Part shown: one piece after another, positions 45,549 through 54,828 of the stretch
How the letters are laid out: every line of letters begins with the position of its first letter
Position numbering within the stretch: the stretch's first letter is position 1
Source: Pararhizobium sp. IMCC3301
GTDB lineage: Bacteria > Pseudomonadota > Alphaproteobacteria > Rhizobiales > GCA-2746425
DNA length: 64,000 bases
NCBI RefSeq assembly: GCF_030758315.1
Contig: NZ_CP132336.1
Span: 744,001 to 808,000 of the forward strand
Reading direction: 5' to 3'
The notes under the pieces: model-generated
Seen by the model: only the letters and a program-made list of their open reading frames with translations
What the model was told of the DNA's origin: nothing
Databases searched by the model: none
Made by a program: the position numbers and the translations under genes

Positions 45549-46307
45549 GTGACCGACACCGCTTCCCTGTTTGCAGGTCCCATCGCCCACCGCGGTTTGC
45601 ATGACAAAACGCAAGGCCGCGTGGAAAACTGCGAAAGTTCGTTTCAGGCCGCTATTGGCGCAGGCTTTGCCATCGAATGCGATGTCCGCCTGTCGCGGGA
45701 CAATCAGGTCGTGGTGTTTCACGATGACACGCTCGGCCGCATCACCAAAAGCAAGGCTGTGGTGCGGGAGCTGTCGGTTGCCGAATTGAAGGACATCGTT
45801 TTCAACGATGGTCCGGACCGGATTCAGACCCTTCAGGAATTGCTCGACCAGATTGATGGTAAAGTCCCGCTGATCATTGAGCTGAAAAGCAAATGGGACA
45901 AGGATGAGGGGCTGGCGCTGCGCGTCGCCGAAACCATCGGCACCTATTTCGGCCCGGTAGCGACCATGTCATTCGACCCAGTTCTGGTGGCAGCGGCCCA
46001 GCGCTGGCTGCCGCATCTGCCCAATGGCATTGTGTCGGAGCATTATCGCGACATCGAGCACTGGAAGTTCCTCAGCCGGTTTGAACGCTTCAGGCTCTCC
46101 AAAATGCTGCACTGGCCTTGGACAAGACCGGACTTTATCTCCTACAACATCGACGATCTGCCGCATCCGGCGGTCGCGATGTTTGAAAATCTGATGAGTG
46201 TTCCGGTCATCTGCTGGACCGTGCGCACGCCGCAGCAAGCCGCCAAGGCGCAAAAATTTTGTGATCAGATCACATTTGAGGGTTTTGATCCCGGATCTGC
46301 GTCATAA
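45549..46307 (+). CDS. Glycerophosphodiester phosphodiesterase
   Basis: A 252-residue GDPD-family enzyme that hydrolyses glycerophosphodiesters to glycerol-3-phosphate and an alcohol. The TIM-barrel active site shows IAHRGLHD, ENCESSFQAAIGAGFAIECD (Glu and Asp metal ligands) and VVFHDDTLGRIT. There is no signal peptide, so it is probably cytoplasmic. The start is GTG, 6 bp after ridA. The downstream FemAB-like gene follows after 9 bp. Confidence 0.92.
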   Translation: MTDTASLFAGPIAHRGLHDKTQGRVENCESSFQAAIGAGFAIECDVRLSRDNQVVVFHDDTLGRITKSKAVVRELSVAELKDIVFNDGPDRIQTLQELLDQIDGKVPLIIELKSKWDKDEGLALRVAETIGTYFGPVATMSFDPVLVAAAQRWLPHLPNGIVSEHYRDIEHWKFLSRFERFRLSKMLHWPWTRPDFISYNIDDLPHPAVAMFENLMSVPVICWTVRTPQQAAKAQKFCDQITFEGFDPGSAS

Positions 46308-46316
46308 ATAGAAGCG

Positions 46317-47537
46317 ATGGCATCTAACCAAAAAACCGCTGATCTGCCCAACACTGTGCGAGTCCTCTCCAGCCTGTCCGAGATTGGCCGCGAGGCGTGG
46401 GACGCATGTGCAAATCCCGGCTGGACCGGCAAAAGACCGCTTGGTTCAAAACCTCAGGAAACCGCCTATAACCCCTTCCTGTCGCATGATTATCTGTGGT
46501 CGCTGGAAGAATCCGGCTCGGCAGTAGCCAAGGCCGGCTGGTATGCCCGTCATCTGGTGCTGGAGACGCCTGGCTGCGCGCCGCTGGCCGTTGTTCCGGC
46601 CTATTTGAAAACCCACAGCCAGGGAGAATATGTCTTCGACCATGGCTGGGCCGACGCCTATCAGCGCGCCGGCGGGGAATATTATCCCAAATTGCAGATT
46701 TCGATCCCGTTCACACCTGTCACCGGCCGGCGGATGCTGATAGCGGACCGGTCTCGGCAAAAGCAGATTGAAACCTTGCTGGCCGCAGCCATTCAACAGA
46801 TAACGGTGCAGTATGAAGCCTCTTCAGCGCATCTCACCTTTCTCACTGAAAATGAATGGAACGCCCTGTCGGATCACCAGTTTCTGCGCCGCACCGATCA
46901 ACAGTTCCACTGGCAGAACAATGGCTATGGCTCCTATGAGGAGTTTCTCGCCGCTCTGTCTTCGTCAAAGCGCAAGGCGTTGCGCAAGGAACGCCGCAAG
47001 GCTCTGGAAAATGACATCGAGATCGAGTGGCTGACGGGAAACGATCTGACCGAACAGCACTGGGATATCTTTTTCGATTTTTACATCGACACCGGCAACC
47101 GCAAATGGGGCTCGCCCTACCTTACACGGCGTTTCTTTTCCCTGATCGGTGAGCGCATGGCCGACCGGGTACTGCTGATCATGGCCAAACGCCAGGGCCG
47201 CTACATCGCCGGGGCCCTGAATTTCATCGGATCTGACACCATCTACGGTCGGAACTGGGGCTGTCTGGAAGATCATCCATTCCTGCATTTTGAGCTGTGC
47301 TACCATCAGGCCATCGATTGGGCCATCGCCAATGGCTATCAGACCGTTGAAGCCGGTGCCCAGGGTGCACACAAACTCGCCCGCGGCTATATACCGACCA
47401 CCACCTACTCGGCACACTGGATTCCGAATTCCGGATTTCGCAGCGCGGTGGAAAATTATTTGGAACAGGAACGCCTTCATGTGAAACTGGAGCAACAGGC
47501 TCTGACGTCTCATACGCCGTTCAGGAAAACCGATTGA
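46317..47537 (+). CDS. FemAB-like / COG3146 acyltransferase (GNAT superfamily)
   Basis: A 406-residue protein of the COG3146 (DUF482) group, double-GNAT proteins related to FemAB peptidyltransferases. Characteristic stretches are NPFLSHDYLWSLEESGSA, EYVFDHGWADAYQRAGGEYYPKLQ, RRTDQQFHWQNNGY and EAGAQGAHKLARGYIPT. The function is not established. It is very widespread in alphaproteobacteria, usually next to a HIT gene as here (8 bp away). Confidence 0.88.
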   Translation: MASNQKTADLPNTVRVLSSLSEIGREAWDACANPGWTGKRPLGSKPQETAYNPFLSHDYLWSLEESGSAVAKAGWYARHLVLETPGCAPLAVVPAYLKTHSQGEYVFDHGWADAYQRAGGEYYPKLQISIPFTPVTGRRMLIADRSRQKQIETLLAAAIQQITVQYEASSAHLTFLTENEWNALSDHQFLRRTDQQFHWQNNGYGSYEEFLAALSSSKRKALRKERRKALENDIEIEWLTGNDLTEQHWDIFFDFYIDTGNRKWGSPYLTRRFFSLIGERMADRVLLIMAKRQGRYIAGALNFIGSDTIYGRNWGCLEDHPFLHFELCYHQAIDWAIANGYQTVEAGAQGAHKLARGYIPTTTYSAHWIPNSGFRSAVENYLEQERLHVKLEQQALTSHTPFRKTD

Positions 47538-47545
47538 GGAATTGC

Positions 47546-47968
47546 ATGACCGCTTACGACCCGAATAACATCTTTGCCAAAATTCTGCGTGGCGAACTGC
47601 CCAGCCACAAAGTCTTCGAAGACGAAAAAACCGTTGCCATCATGGATGTCATGCCGCGCGGAGACGGACATGTTCTGATCTTGCCCAAGGCTCCGTCCCG
47701 TAACCTGCTGGATATCGATAGCGCCGATCTGAGCGCCCTCACGATCACCGCACAAAAGCTGGCCAAAGCACTCAAGAAAGCCTTTGATGCTGACGGCATT
47801 ACCCTGCAGCAATTTTCCGAGAATGCCGGCGGCCAAGTGGTGTTTCATACCCATTTCCATGTCATACCACGCCACAACGGCGTCGCCCTGCGGCCCCACA
47901 CCGTCGACATGGCCGACCCTGATCTTCTGGCAAATCAGGCTGAACAAATCCGTGCTGCACTCGCCTGA
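47546..47968 (+). CDS. HIT family protein
   Basis: A 140-residue histidine-triad nucleotide hydrolase or transferase. The triad HTHFHVIPRH lies near residue 101, and NIFAKILRGELPSHKVFEDE is the typical opening. The ATG at 47546 has GAGGA 5 bases upstream and overlaps neither neighbour. The substrate is probably an AMP-linked compound. It converges with the azlD gene. Confidence 0.93.
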   Translation: MTAYDPNNIFAKILRGELPSHKVFEDEKTVAIMDVMPRGDGHVLILPKAPSRNLLDIDSADLSALTITAQKLAKALKKAFDADGITLQQFSENAGGQVVFHTHFHVIPRHNGVALRPHTVDMADPDLLANQAEQIRAALA

Positions 47969-48006
47969 CCGGGCGCCGCAAAATTTCTGTTCCCCGGCGC
48001 ACCGCT

Positions 48007-48357
48007 TTACAGAAACAGTGCCGCCAGCAGAACCGCCTCTGCCGCCACGACACCGACGAGAATATTCTTTTTGCACAGCCAGAAAGCAATCATTCCGAAA
48101 GCTGCAGCCCCCACGCGCAGCAACACTGATGTGTCAGCCAGCGGACCGGTCGGAAACAGAATAAGTTTGGAGATCACCGCGGCAATCAGCGCGGATGCAA
48201 CAGCCTTGACCCACAGCAACAGCTCGGAATCATTGTGCAGCGCGCCGCCGACAAACACCCCCAGCCACCGCCATATATTGGTTGGCAGCGATCCGGCCAG
48301 CAAAATAAAGGCATAGGGCCACCACCATGCCTCCAGACTGGCAAAAGTCAGATTCAT
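48007..48357 (-). CDS. azlD: Branched-chain amino-acid exporter subunit AzlD
   Basis: A 116-residue membrane protein with four hydrophobic segments (WWWPYAFILLAGSLPTNIWR; WVKAVASALIAAVISKLIL). It is the small partner of AzlC. The ATG at 48357 overlaps the azlC stop by 4 bp. Together they form a branched-chain amino-acid efflux pump in the inner membrane. Confidence 0.88.
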   Translation of the reverse strand: MNLTFASLEAWWWPYAFILLAGSLPTNIWRWLGVFVGGALHNDSELLLWVKAVASALIAAVISKLILFPTGPLADTSVLLRVGAAAFGMIAFWLCKKNILVGVVAAEAVLLAALFL

Positions 48358-49121
48358 GCAGATTCTGCCTTGTTGCGGATCAGCCTGTCGATGAAAAACG
48401 CCAATGTTCCAGCCAGCAGACCTGACCACAACAAATCGAGTTGAACGCCGGTCATGTAAATCAGCGGGCCGAAGATCAGACCGAACAACAGGGCCAACTT
48501 GTCCGATGGCAATCTGGCAGCGGCGGTCAGCGAAGTCAGAAAATAAATCGGCGTCAGAAACAGCAGCGCACCGCGCCAGGCATCCGACAACTCGCCTGCC
48601 AGAATAAAACTTGCCACGGTAACGATCGTGTTGCCGACCGTCAGACTGGAGGCAAATCCGATAAAATAGGCACCGCGCCCCTCTCTTGGCAGATCAGGCA
48701 GCCGGTTCATCGAAACGATCCATGCTGTAATCGCGACAAATTGCGACATCAGAACCAGCGAGAGCCGGGTGCTTGCCGGTCCGCGCACCACCGGCACCCA
48801 GGCTGCGACCATCGGCGTCAGGCGAACCGATGCCAGAGCCACCGCCAGGGCGACCAGCCCGATGCTGGTTCCCGCAGCAAGCGATCCGGCCAGCACCACC
48901 TGGCTGGGAAGCGCCCATACAGTCGCTGTCGTGAAGGCGGCCTGCGGCAATGTCATGCCCGCCTCCCTGGCAAAAGCGCCAAAACCGACATAACTCATCA
49001 TCAAAATGAAGGCTGGCACCGAGACAATGCCGCTCATGCCGCGGAAATACCATGTCATCCGACTGGCGGTCGGGACTGATGGGCGATTATCGGGTGAGAG
49101 GTTTGCTGACGGGGAATCCAT
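48354..49121 (-). CDS. azlC: Branched-chain amino-acid exporter subunit AzlC
   Basis: A 255-residue membrane protein of the AzlC family. SVPAFILMMSYVGFGAFARE and the following GMTLPQAAFTTATVWALPSQ are the family signature, with about six further hydrophobic segments. The ATG at 49121 gives a natural hydrophilic N-terminus; the open frame reaches 49154, which would run into the clpA terminator. It is coupled to azlD by a 4-bp overlap. Confidence 0.9.
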   Translation of the reverse strand: MDSPSANLSPDNRPSVPTASRMTWYFRGMSGIVSVPAFILMMSYVGFGAFAREAGMTLPQAAFTTATVWALPSQVVLAGSLAAGTSIGLVALAVALASVRLTPMVAAWVPVVRGPASTRLSLVLMSQFVAITAWIVSMNRLPDLPREGRGAYFIGFASSLTVGNTIVTVASFILAGELSDAWRGALLFLTPIYFLTSLTAAARLPSDKLALLFGLIFGPLIYMTGVQLDLLWSGLLAGTLAFFIDRLIRNKAESA

Positions 49122-49156
49122 TTTGTCTGGATAGCATGACCATCCCAAAGTCACAC

Positions 49157-49187
49157 AAAAAAGCCGCGTTGCGGACGCGGCTTTTTA
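49157..49187 (-). terminator. Intrinsic terminator after clpA
   Basis: AAGCCGCG pairs with CGCGGCTT around a 7-base loop with A and T runs on either side, 22 bp past the clpA stop. It separates clpA from azlCD and, with its symmetric A/T tails, could work in both directions. Confidence 0.92.
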
Positions 49188-49208
49188 TCAGAGGCAGCAT
49201 GAGGCGTG

Positions 49209-51632
49209 CTATTTGGCCGGAAGCGGAACTTTCGGCACTGAACCCGCACCACCGCTCGGTTTTTTTCCGGCGGTTTTGGATTTCGCCGTGCTGCGCTTTT
49301 TCGTCCTGGCGGGCGTTTGTTCTTTCTTCGGCTTCACCGGAGCATTTTCGACGACCTTCAGCTCAAGACCCGTCTTACCGTCGGCATTCACCTTGGTATC
49401 AACCTTGACGGTGCCGCCCTTTTGCAGATCGCCGAACAGAATTTCCTCGGCCAGCGGACGTTTGATATTCTCCTGAATGATCCGTGCCAGCGGACGAGCC
49501 CCCATCAGCTCATCATAACCGGCATCAGCCAGCCATGCTGTGGCAGCTTCCGACAGTTCAAACGTAACGCCGCGATCTTCCAGCTGCGCTTCCAGCTGCA
49601 TGACAAATTTATCCACAACCTTGTAGACAACTTCCCGGGGCAGACTGCCGAACGGAATGATTGCATCCAGCCGGTTGCGGAATTCGGGAGAAAACAACCG
49701 GTTGATCGCCTCTTCATCGTCGCCCTCGCGCTTGGTGGAACCAAAGCCGATTGCGTTTCTGGCGGCTTCCGAAGCACCTGCATTGGTGGTCATGATGATC
49801 ACCACATTGCGGAAATCGATCTGCTTGCCATTATGGTCGGTCAGCTTGCCGTGATCCATCACCTGCAACAGAATATTGAACAGATCGGGATGGGCTTTTT
49901 CAACTTCATCAAGCAGGAGAACACAATGCGGATTCTGATCGACGCCATCGGTCAGCAGGCCGCCCTGATCGAAACCGACATATCCGGGAGGAGCCCCGAT
50001 CAGCCGTGATACCGTATGGCGCTCCATATATTCGGACATGTCGAACCGCAGCAACTCAACACCCATCAGCGACGCTAGTTGGCGGGCAGCCTCGGTCTTG
50101 CCGACGCCGGTCGGCCCCGAGAACAGATAATTACCGATCGGCTTTTCAGGATCACGCAGCCCGGCGCGGGACAGCTTGATAGCCGATGACAGGGCTTCAA
50201 GTGCCGCATCCTGACCATAAACAACCCGCTTCAGATTTGTATCGAGCGCCCTCAAGACCTCGGAATCGTCTTTCGAGACGGATTTCGGCGGAATCCGCGC
50301 CATGGTCGCAATGGTATCTTCGATCTGTTTGACATTGATCGTCTTCTTGCGGCGGCTCAGCGGAACCAGCATCTGTGACGCGCCGGTTTCATCAATCACG
50401 TCAATAGCCTTGTCCGGCAATTTGCGGTCATTGATATAGCGCGCAGACAATTCCACCGCAGCTTTCAGAGCATCATTGGTATAGCGCACCTTGTGATGAT
50501 CTTCGTAGCGTGACTTTAGCCCTTTCAGAATGTTAATCGCGTCCGGGATACTCGGTTCGTTGATATCGATCTTCTGGAAACGGCGCACCAGGGCCCGGTC
50601 CTTTTCAAAGAATTGACGATATTCCTTATAGGTGGTCGAGCCGATGCAGCGCATGGCTCCGGCTGCCAAAGCCGGTTTCAACAGATTAGAAGCATCCATA
50701 GCGCCACCGGACGTGGCGCCAGCACCGATCACAGTGTGAATTTCATCAATGAAGAGAATCGCACCCTCATAGTTTTCGATCTCTTTCATCACCTGCTTCA
50801 GACGTTCTTCAAAATCGCCGCGATAGCGTGTGCCGGCCAGAAGTGTTCCCATATCCAGAGAAAACACGGTCGCGGCCAGCAGGACTTCCGGCACATCGCC
50901 TTCGACGATGCGTTTCGCCAGTCCCTCGGCGATGGCGGTTTTGCCGACACCGGGGTCACCAACCAGAAGCGGATTGTTCTTCTGCCTGCGGCACAACACC
51001 TGGACCACTCGCTGCACTTCACTGTCGCGGCCGATCAATGGGTCCACCTTGCCCTTGGCTGCCTTTTCATTGAGGTCAACACAATAGGCCGACAGAGCAT
51101 CCGGCGTTTTCTTGTCCTCGGCCTCTTCGGATTCCACCGTTGTGGCATCTTCGTCTTCCGCGCCACTGACCGGACGCGGTTCCGACATGCCAGGCCGTTT
51201 GGCAATTCCATGGCTGATATAATTTACCGCGTCGTAGCGGGTCATATCCTGTTCCTGAAGAAAGTAAGCCGCATGGCTTTCCCGTTCGGCAAAAATCGCA
51301 ACCAGAACATTTGCGCCCGTCACTTCCTCCCGACCGGAAGACTGGACATGAATAACCGCCCGCTGAATGACGCGCTGGAAGCCCGAAGTCGGCTTGGTAT
51401 CGACATCGGCATCGGCAATCAGATTGCTCAACTCCGTATCGATATATTCCATCAGGTTGCGGCGCAGCAAATCCAGATCCACTCCGCAGGCACGCATCAC
51501 GGCGGCCGCATCGGCGTCATTTGTCAACGCATGAAGCAGATGCTCCAGCGTGGCATATTCCTGTCGCCGCTCATTGGCCTGTGCCAGGGCGTTGTGCAGG
51601 GCTTTTTCCAGACTTCTTGAAAAGGACGGCAA
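49209..51632 (-). CDS. clpA: ATP-dependent Clp protease ATPase subunit ClpA
   Basis: An 807-residue AAA+ unfoldase with an N-terminal Clp-N domain ([10 protein letters not shown]), a first ATPase module ([29 protein letters not shown]) and a second ([28 protein letters not shown]). The C-terminus carries a basic tail of about 45 residues rich in Lys, Thr and Pro, as in rhizobial ClpA. The start is TTG, with GAGGA overlapping the clpS stop. It works with ClpS and a ClpP peptidase in N-end-rule degradation. Confidence 0.96.
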   Translation of the reverse strand: MPSFSRSLEKALHNALAQANERRQEYATLEHLLHALTNDADAAAVMRACGVDLDLLRRNLMEYIDTELSNLIADADVDTKPTSGFQRVIQRAVIHVQSSGREEVTGANVLVAIFAERESHAAYFLQEQDMTRYDAVNYISHGIAKRPGMSEPRPVSGAEDEDATTVESEEAEDKKTPDALSAYCVDLNEKAAKGKVDPLIGRDSEVQRVVQVLCRRQKNNPLLVGDPGVGKTAIAEGLAKRIVEGDVPEVLLAATVFSLDMGTLLAGTRYRGDFEERLKQVMKEIENYEGAILFIDEIHTVIGAGATSGGAMDASNLLKPALAAGAMRCIGSTTYKEYRQFFEKDRALVRRFQKIDINEPSIPDAINILKGLKSRYEDHHKVRYTNDALKAAVELSARYINDRKLPDKAIDVIDETGASQMLVPLSRRKKTINVKQIEDTIATMARIPPKSVSKDDSEVLRALDTNLKRVVYGQDAALEALSSAIKLSRAGLRDPEKPIGNYLFSGPTGVGKTEAARQLASLMGVELLRFDMSEYMERHTVSRLIGAPPGYVGFDQGGLLTDGVDQNPHCVLLLDEVEKAHPDLFNILLQVMDHGKLTDHNGKQIDFRNVVIIMTTNAGASEAARNAIGFGSTKREGDDEEAINRLFSPEFRNRLDAIIPFGSLPREVVYKVVDKFVMQLEAQLEDRGVTFELSEAATAWLADAGYDELMGARPLARIIQENIKRPLAEEILFGDLQKGGTVKVDTKVNADGKTGLELKVVENAPVKPKKEQTPARTKKRSTAKSKTAGKKPSGGAGSVPKVPLPAK

Positions 51633-51641
51633 GTTAAATCC

Positions 51642-51983
51642 TCACTTCTTTTCCATTACACATTGCAAAGGGTGCTGATGCTTGACTGCAAGGTCCATCA
51701 CCTGTGTGACCTTGGTTTCCGCCACCTCAAAGGTGAACACACCGCACTCACCGACGCCATTTTGATGCACATGAAGCATGATCCGGGTTGCTTCTTCCTG
51801 AGTCTTGCTGAAGAAGCGCTGCAACACATGCACGACGAATTCCATCGGCGTAAAATCGTCGTTCAAAAGCAAAACCCTGTAAAGGCTCGGCTTTTTAACC
51901 TTCGGTTTCGTCTTGGTGACAACGACTGTGCCGGAGTCACTGTCACCATCATCATCTGAGCTGCCGCGATCAGGGTTGGTCAT
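51642..51983 (-). CDS. clpS: ClpS adaptor
   Basis: A 113-residue N-end-rule adaptor that hands proteins with bulky N-terminal residues to ClpA. The core reads [20 protein letters not shown] and [20 protein letters not shown], including the Asn-Asp pair that binds the substrate alpha-amino group. A flexible acidic N-terminus of about 30 residues precedes it. The ATG at 51983 is chosen because residues before it do not match the family. It ends 9 bp before the clpA start. Confidence 0.95.
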   Translation of the reverse strand: MTNPDRGSSDDDGDSDSGTVVVTKTKPKVKKPSLYRVLLLNDDFTPMEFVVHVLQRFFSKTQEEATRIMLHVHQNGVGECGVFTFEVAETKVTQVMDLAVKHQHPLQCVMEKK

Positions 51984-52242
51984 AAACAATCGCTGCTGTC
52001 TGCCTTTAACTGTGCCGGACCGGCCAGGGTCGGCTCCGAGATTTCCCGACCAGCATACCACCAGTCGTTCGTCGTGTCTGATTCAAAAACGCAACACCCC
52101 GAAAGTTTCACCGCAAAAGGCCTATGTGTTTTCATGAACACACCCCAAGGACCGTTCAGGTCCCATGTCAACGGCGCTTCGCCCGGCTGCGCAAGAGACT
52201 TAATATAGGCGCAGGCACTGCGATTAAAAGTCCCCGGAACGC

Positions 52243-52271
52243 AAAAAGCCAACCCTTGCGGGCTGGCTTCG
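52243..52271 (-). terminator. Intrinsic terminator after the phasin gene
   Basis: On the reverse strand AAGCCAGCCC pairs with GGGTTGGCTT (one mismatch) around a 4-base loop and is followed by T residues. The rest of the 336-bp gap (51984-52319) shows no gene and presumably contains the clpS promoter. Confidence 0.75.
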
Positions 52272-52319
52272 CGGGGCAGATCGTAAGAGCTGCCAATCGT
52301 CGGTAAAGCTTTGCGAGCC

Positions 52320-52652
52320 TTACTTGCTGAAACGTGCAAAAGCCGTTTCAACAGGGCTGTAAACGGTCTTGGACAGATCCACGAACATTTCGCCCAGCTT
52401 GTTCATTTCACTGACATGGGCCTCATAAGCGTTTTTGGCATATTCGGTCTGAGCTTCGACAAATTTGTCAAAGCTTTTTGCGCCAAAAACTTTTTCTGCA
52501 GCCTGAGTGCCGTCTTCAAAAGACTTTTTGGCATAATCAGCAGTTTCAGTTGCAATAGCCTGAACCGACTTTGAGACGGTTGACAGGTTTTCAGTTGCCA
52601 GGTCCATGTTTTCTTTGGCCTGCTTCTGGATGTCTTCAATGTTCTGCATCAT
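52320..52652 (-). CDS. Phasin family protein
   Basis: A 110-residue amphipathic helical protein of the phasin family, which coats polyhydroxyalkanoate granules. It reads MQNIEDIQKQAKENMDLATE and SKSVQAIATETADYAKKSFE, then FVEAQTEYAKNAYEAHVSEM, all typical of Phasin_2. The start is the first of two ATGs (52652), with AAGGAA 9 bases upstream; longer forms have no homology. The promoter carries PhaR-like operators, and a terminator follows, so it is a single-gene unit. It implies polyhydroxybutyrate storage. Confidence 0.92.
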   Translation of the reverse strand: MMQNIEDIQKQAKENMDLATENLSTVSKSVQAIATETADYAKKSFEDGTQAAEKVFGAKSFDKFVEAQTEYAKNAYEAHVSEMNKLGEMFVDLSKTVYSPVETAFARFSK

Positions 52653-52704
52653 GATCTGGGTTCCTTCATTTGCGCAGTTAATCTGTTTGCCTGATCGATA
52701 TATA

Positions 52705-52751
52705 TGCAGTGCAACATGGTTTGTCCAGCAATTTTTGTGCACTGCACAAAA
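52705..52751 (-). promoter_or_regulatory. PhaR/AniA-like operator pair upstream of the phasin gene
   Basis: TTTTGTGCA-C-TGCACAAAA (52733-52751) is a perfect 19-bp palindrome. A second, imperfect copy, TGCAGTGCAACA (52705-52716), is centred 32 bp away, three helical turns. TGC-rich dyads of this type are operators of PhaR, the repressor of phasin genes that is released by growing polymer granules. They lie 53-99 bp before the phasin ATG. Confidence 0.65.
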
Positions 52752-52952
52752 AATATTTTTGGCGGAATTCAAAAAAATACGTCCCGGCTTTACGGTTTCG
52801 TAACTCTGTTTTTTGTAAATTGATGAAAATTTGAATGAACGCGCTGCGGACTGCCCATGTCGCCATGATTGGGCCATTTTGATCGGTGCAACACTGGGTT
52901 GCTCGAAGCAAACAAATTTCCGCTCGCAAACAAATGGGTGCAAATCGTGCTG

Positions 52953-54251
52953 ATGTATGTGTACTCCAAGCTGAAAAATACAGCTGAGAACCTTATTAAA
53001 ACTGCCTTCATAACAGTGATGGTTGCTGTGGTTGCTTCTGTCTCGTTGACAGCCACTGCAAATGCCAATGCAAAATATGCCGGCATTGTGATCGATGTGA
53101 AAACAGGCAAGATCCTGTATTCCGACAATGCCGACAGTATGCGTTACCCTGCCTCACTGACCAAGATCATGACGCTTTACGTGTTGTTTGGAGAACTCGA
53201 GGCCGGACGGGTCAGTCTCGATAGCAAAATGAAGGTGTCAAACAGGGCCGCTGGTCAGGCACCTTCAAAACTTGGCCTCAAGGCGGGCAGCACGATCCTC
53301 GTCAAAGATGCGATCAGGGCTCTGATTACAAAGTCTGCAAACGACGTCGCGGTGGTGATTGCTGAACATGTTGGTGGAACTGAAATCAAATTCGCCTCCA
53401 TGATGACGGATACTGCACGCTCGATCGGCATGAAAAAAACAACTTTTAAAAATGCATCGGGCCTCCCAAATGGCGGCCAACGTACCACTGCCCGCGACAT
53501 GTCAACGCTGGGCATCGCGATCCAGGATCGCTTTCCGACCTACTACAAATATTTTTCAACCCGGACTTTTTCCTACGCCGGCAAGAACTATCGCAACTAC
53601 AATCGTTTGCTTGGAACCGTTGAGGGTGTTGACGGTATCAAGACCGGCTATATCCGGGCATCAGGGTTCAATCTGGTGACATCGGTCAAGCGGGATGGAC
53701 GTCAGATCGTTGCCGTTGTGATGGGCGGACGCACCGGCAAGTCCCGTGATGCACATATGAAAGTCCTGATCGGACGCCATTTGAAATCCGCATCTACCGG
53801 AGCCCGTGTGACAGCACAGCTGGCGGCTCAGCCCGCGCCGGTGCCCCGCGCCCGCAAAGTCGCTGCCGAAGCCGCCCTGTCTGTGGAAGAAGACTTTGTT
53901 CCGCAGGTCGCTGTCGAGGACATTATAACGGCAAGCATTTCGGCAAGCGCTGCATCTGAAGAACCCGAAATGGGCAGCCGCGATGACTATGACACACCTG
54001 ACCTTCCCGATGGCTGGAAAATACAGATCGGCGCAGTGCCGAGCGAAGAAGCCGCCAATATTTTGCTGGGCAGTGCCATGAATGTCGGCACAAGCCACTT
54101 GCGCGGCAAGGTTCCCTTCACGGAACCCGTTATCAGCCGTGGCAAGACCCTGCATCGTGCCCGCATTGCCGGATTTTCCGACCAGGCATCTGCGCGCAAA
54201 GCCTGTGTGTATCTTGAAACGAAAGACTTCCCCTGCCTCGCACTGCGGTAA
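52953..54251 (+). CDS. D-alanyl-D-alanine carboxypeptidase with SPOR domain
   Basis: A 432-residue periplasmic penicillin-binding protein of the PBP5/6 (DacF) type. The signal peptide ends near TATANANA. The serine peptidase motifs are SLTK, SAN and KTGY in the normal order. The C-terminus is a SPOR domain (WKIQIGAVPSEEAANILL to ARKACVYLETKDFPCLAL), which targets proteins to denuded septal peptidoglycan. The start is uncertain: ATG 52953 gives a good signal peptide, and the frame is open from 52869. It is divergent from the phasin gene. Confidence 0.93.
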   Translation: MYVYSKLKNTAENLIKTAFITVMVAVVASVSLTATANANAKYAGIVIDVKTGKILYSDNADSMRYPASLTKIMTLYVLFGELEAGRVSLDSKMKVSNRAAGQAPSKLGLKAGSTILVKDAIRALITKSANDVAVVIAEHVGGTEIKFASMMTDTARSIGMKKTTFKNASGLPNGGQRTTARDMSTLGIAIQDRFPTYYKYFSTRTFSYAGKNYRNYNRLLGTVEGVDGIKTGYIRASGFNLVTSVKRDGRQIVAVVMGGRTGKSRDAHMKVLIGRHLKSASTGARVTAQLAAQPAPVPRARKVAAEAALSVEEDFVPQVAVEDIITASISASAASEEPEMGSRDDYDTPDLPDGWKIQIGAVPSEEAANILLGSAMNVGTSHLRGKVPFTEPVISRGKTLHRARIAGFSDQASARKACVYLETKDFPCLALR

Positions 54252-54310
54252 TCGCGCTGCGTTAGTACTGGCAGCTTCCCTTTAAGTGTATTGTGTACTG
54301 GGATTAAAAC

Positions 54311-54604
54311 ATGCTTCTCGACGAGACCTATCCGTTAGCAACCCGACATCAACACCCGACAGCGCATTCCTTCAGCGCCCGGATTGAAAAGGCTTATGAT
54401 CAGGCGACAGCGCCTGATGGCCCAAGGTTCAAATTAGCCGGATTGAGACACAAACCAGGCGAATTGTTGAATTTCGTGCGCTGCCACAGCGCCCGCGCCC
54501 GCCGCCACACGCTTCCCAGACGAAAACTGGTCATCGAGTGCTACGCCCCAGACGGGGCGATGGCGGTCGAGATTTCTTTTGGAGAGTCCCGGCACGAGGC
54601 ATGA
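54311..54604 (+). CDS. Hypothetical protein, 97 residues
   Basis: A basic, His- and Arg-rich protein that I do not recognise. It opens MLLDETYPLATRHQHPTAHS and ends MAVEISFGESRHEA, with a run ARARRHTLPRRK in the middle. There is no membrane segment or signal peptide. A hairpin terminator follows 26 bp after the stop, and the next gene is 224 bp away, which favours a real one-gene unit. The ribosome-binding site is weak (GGGA). Confidence 0.5.
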   Translation: MLLDETYPLATRHQHPTAHSFSARIEKAYDQATAPDGPRFKLAGLRHKPGELLNFVRCHSARARRHTLPRRKLVIECYAPDGAMAVEISFGESRHEA

Positions 54605-54630
54605 TGCGCTCCCACTGCGGTTTACTTCTG

Positions 54631-54655
54631 AAGCCCGGCTCCGGCCGGGCTTTCT
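54631..54655 (+). terminator. Hairpin terminator after the 97-residue ORF
   Basis: AAGCCCGGC pairs exactly with GCCGGGCTT around a TCCG loop and ends in TTTCT. The stem is strong and the T-run short. Confidence 0.75.
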
Positions 54656-54828
54656 GCATCTGGCTCGCGGACAGTTCCGCCGGTCGCCCGGCCCCCTCCT
54701 GATGCGCCACAATATATGCGCATCGTTTCGCTAAGAAAAAGCTGGCACTGGCTTGTGGATGTCCTTAGATCATTTCATGGTTTGCGAACCCGCTTGCCGA
54801 CACCTTCATCTGCTGTGAGAACCCGTAT

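Noticed and set aside
47970-48003. GCGCCG and CGGCGC inverted repeat between the convergent HIT and azlD genes
   Set aside because: Could be a bidirectional terminator, but the loop is long and there is no T-run on either strand.
51980-52351. A 123-codon reverse-strand frame between the phasin and clpS genes
   Set aside because: It runs straight through the phasin terminator and overlaps both neighbours out of frame.
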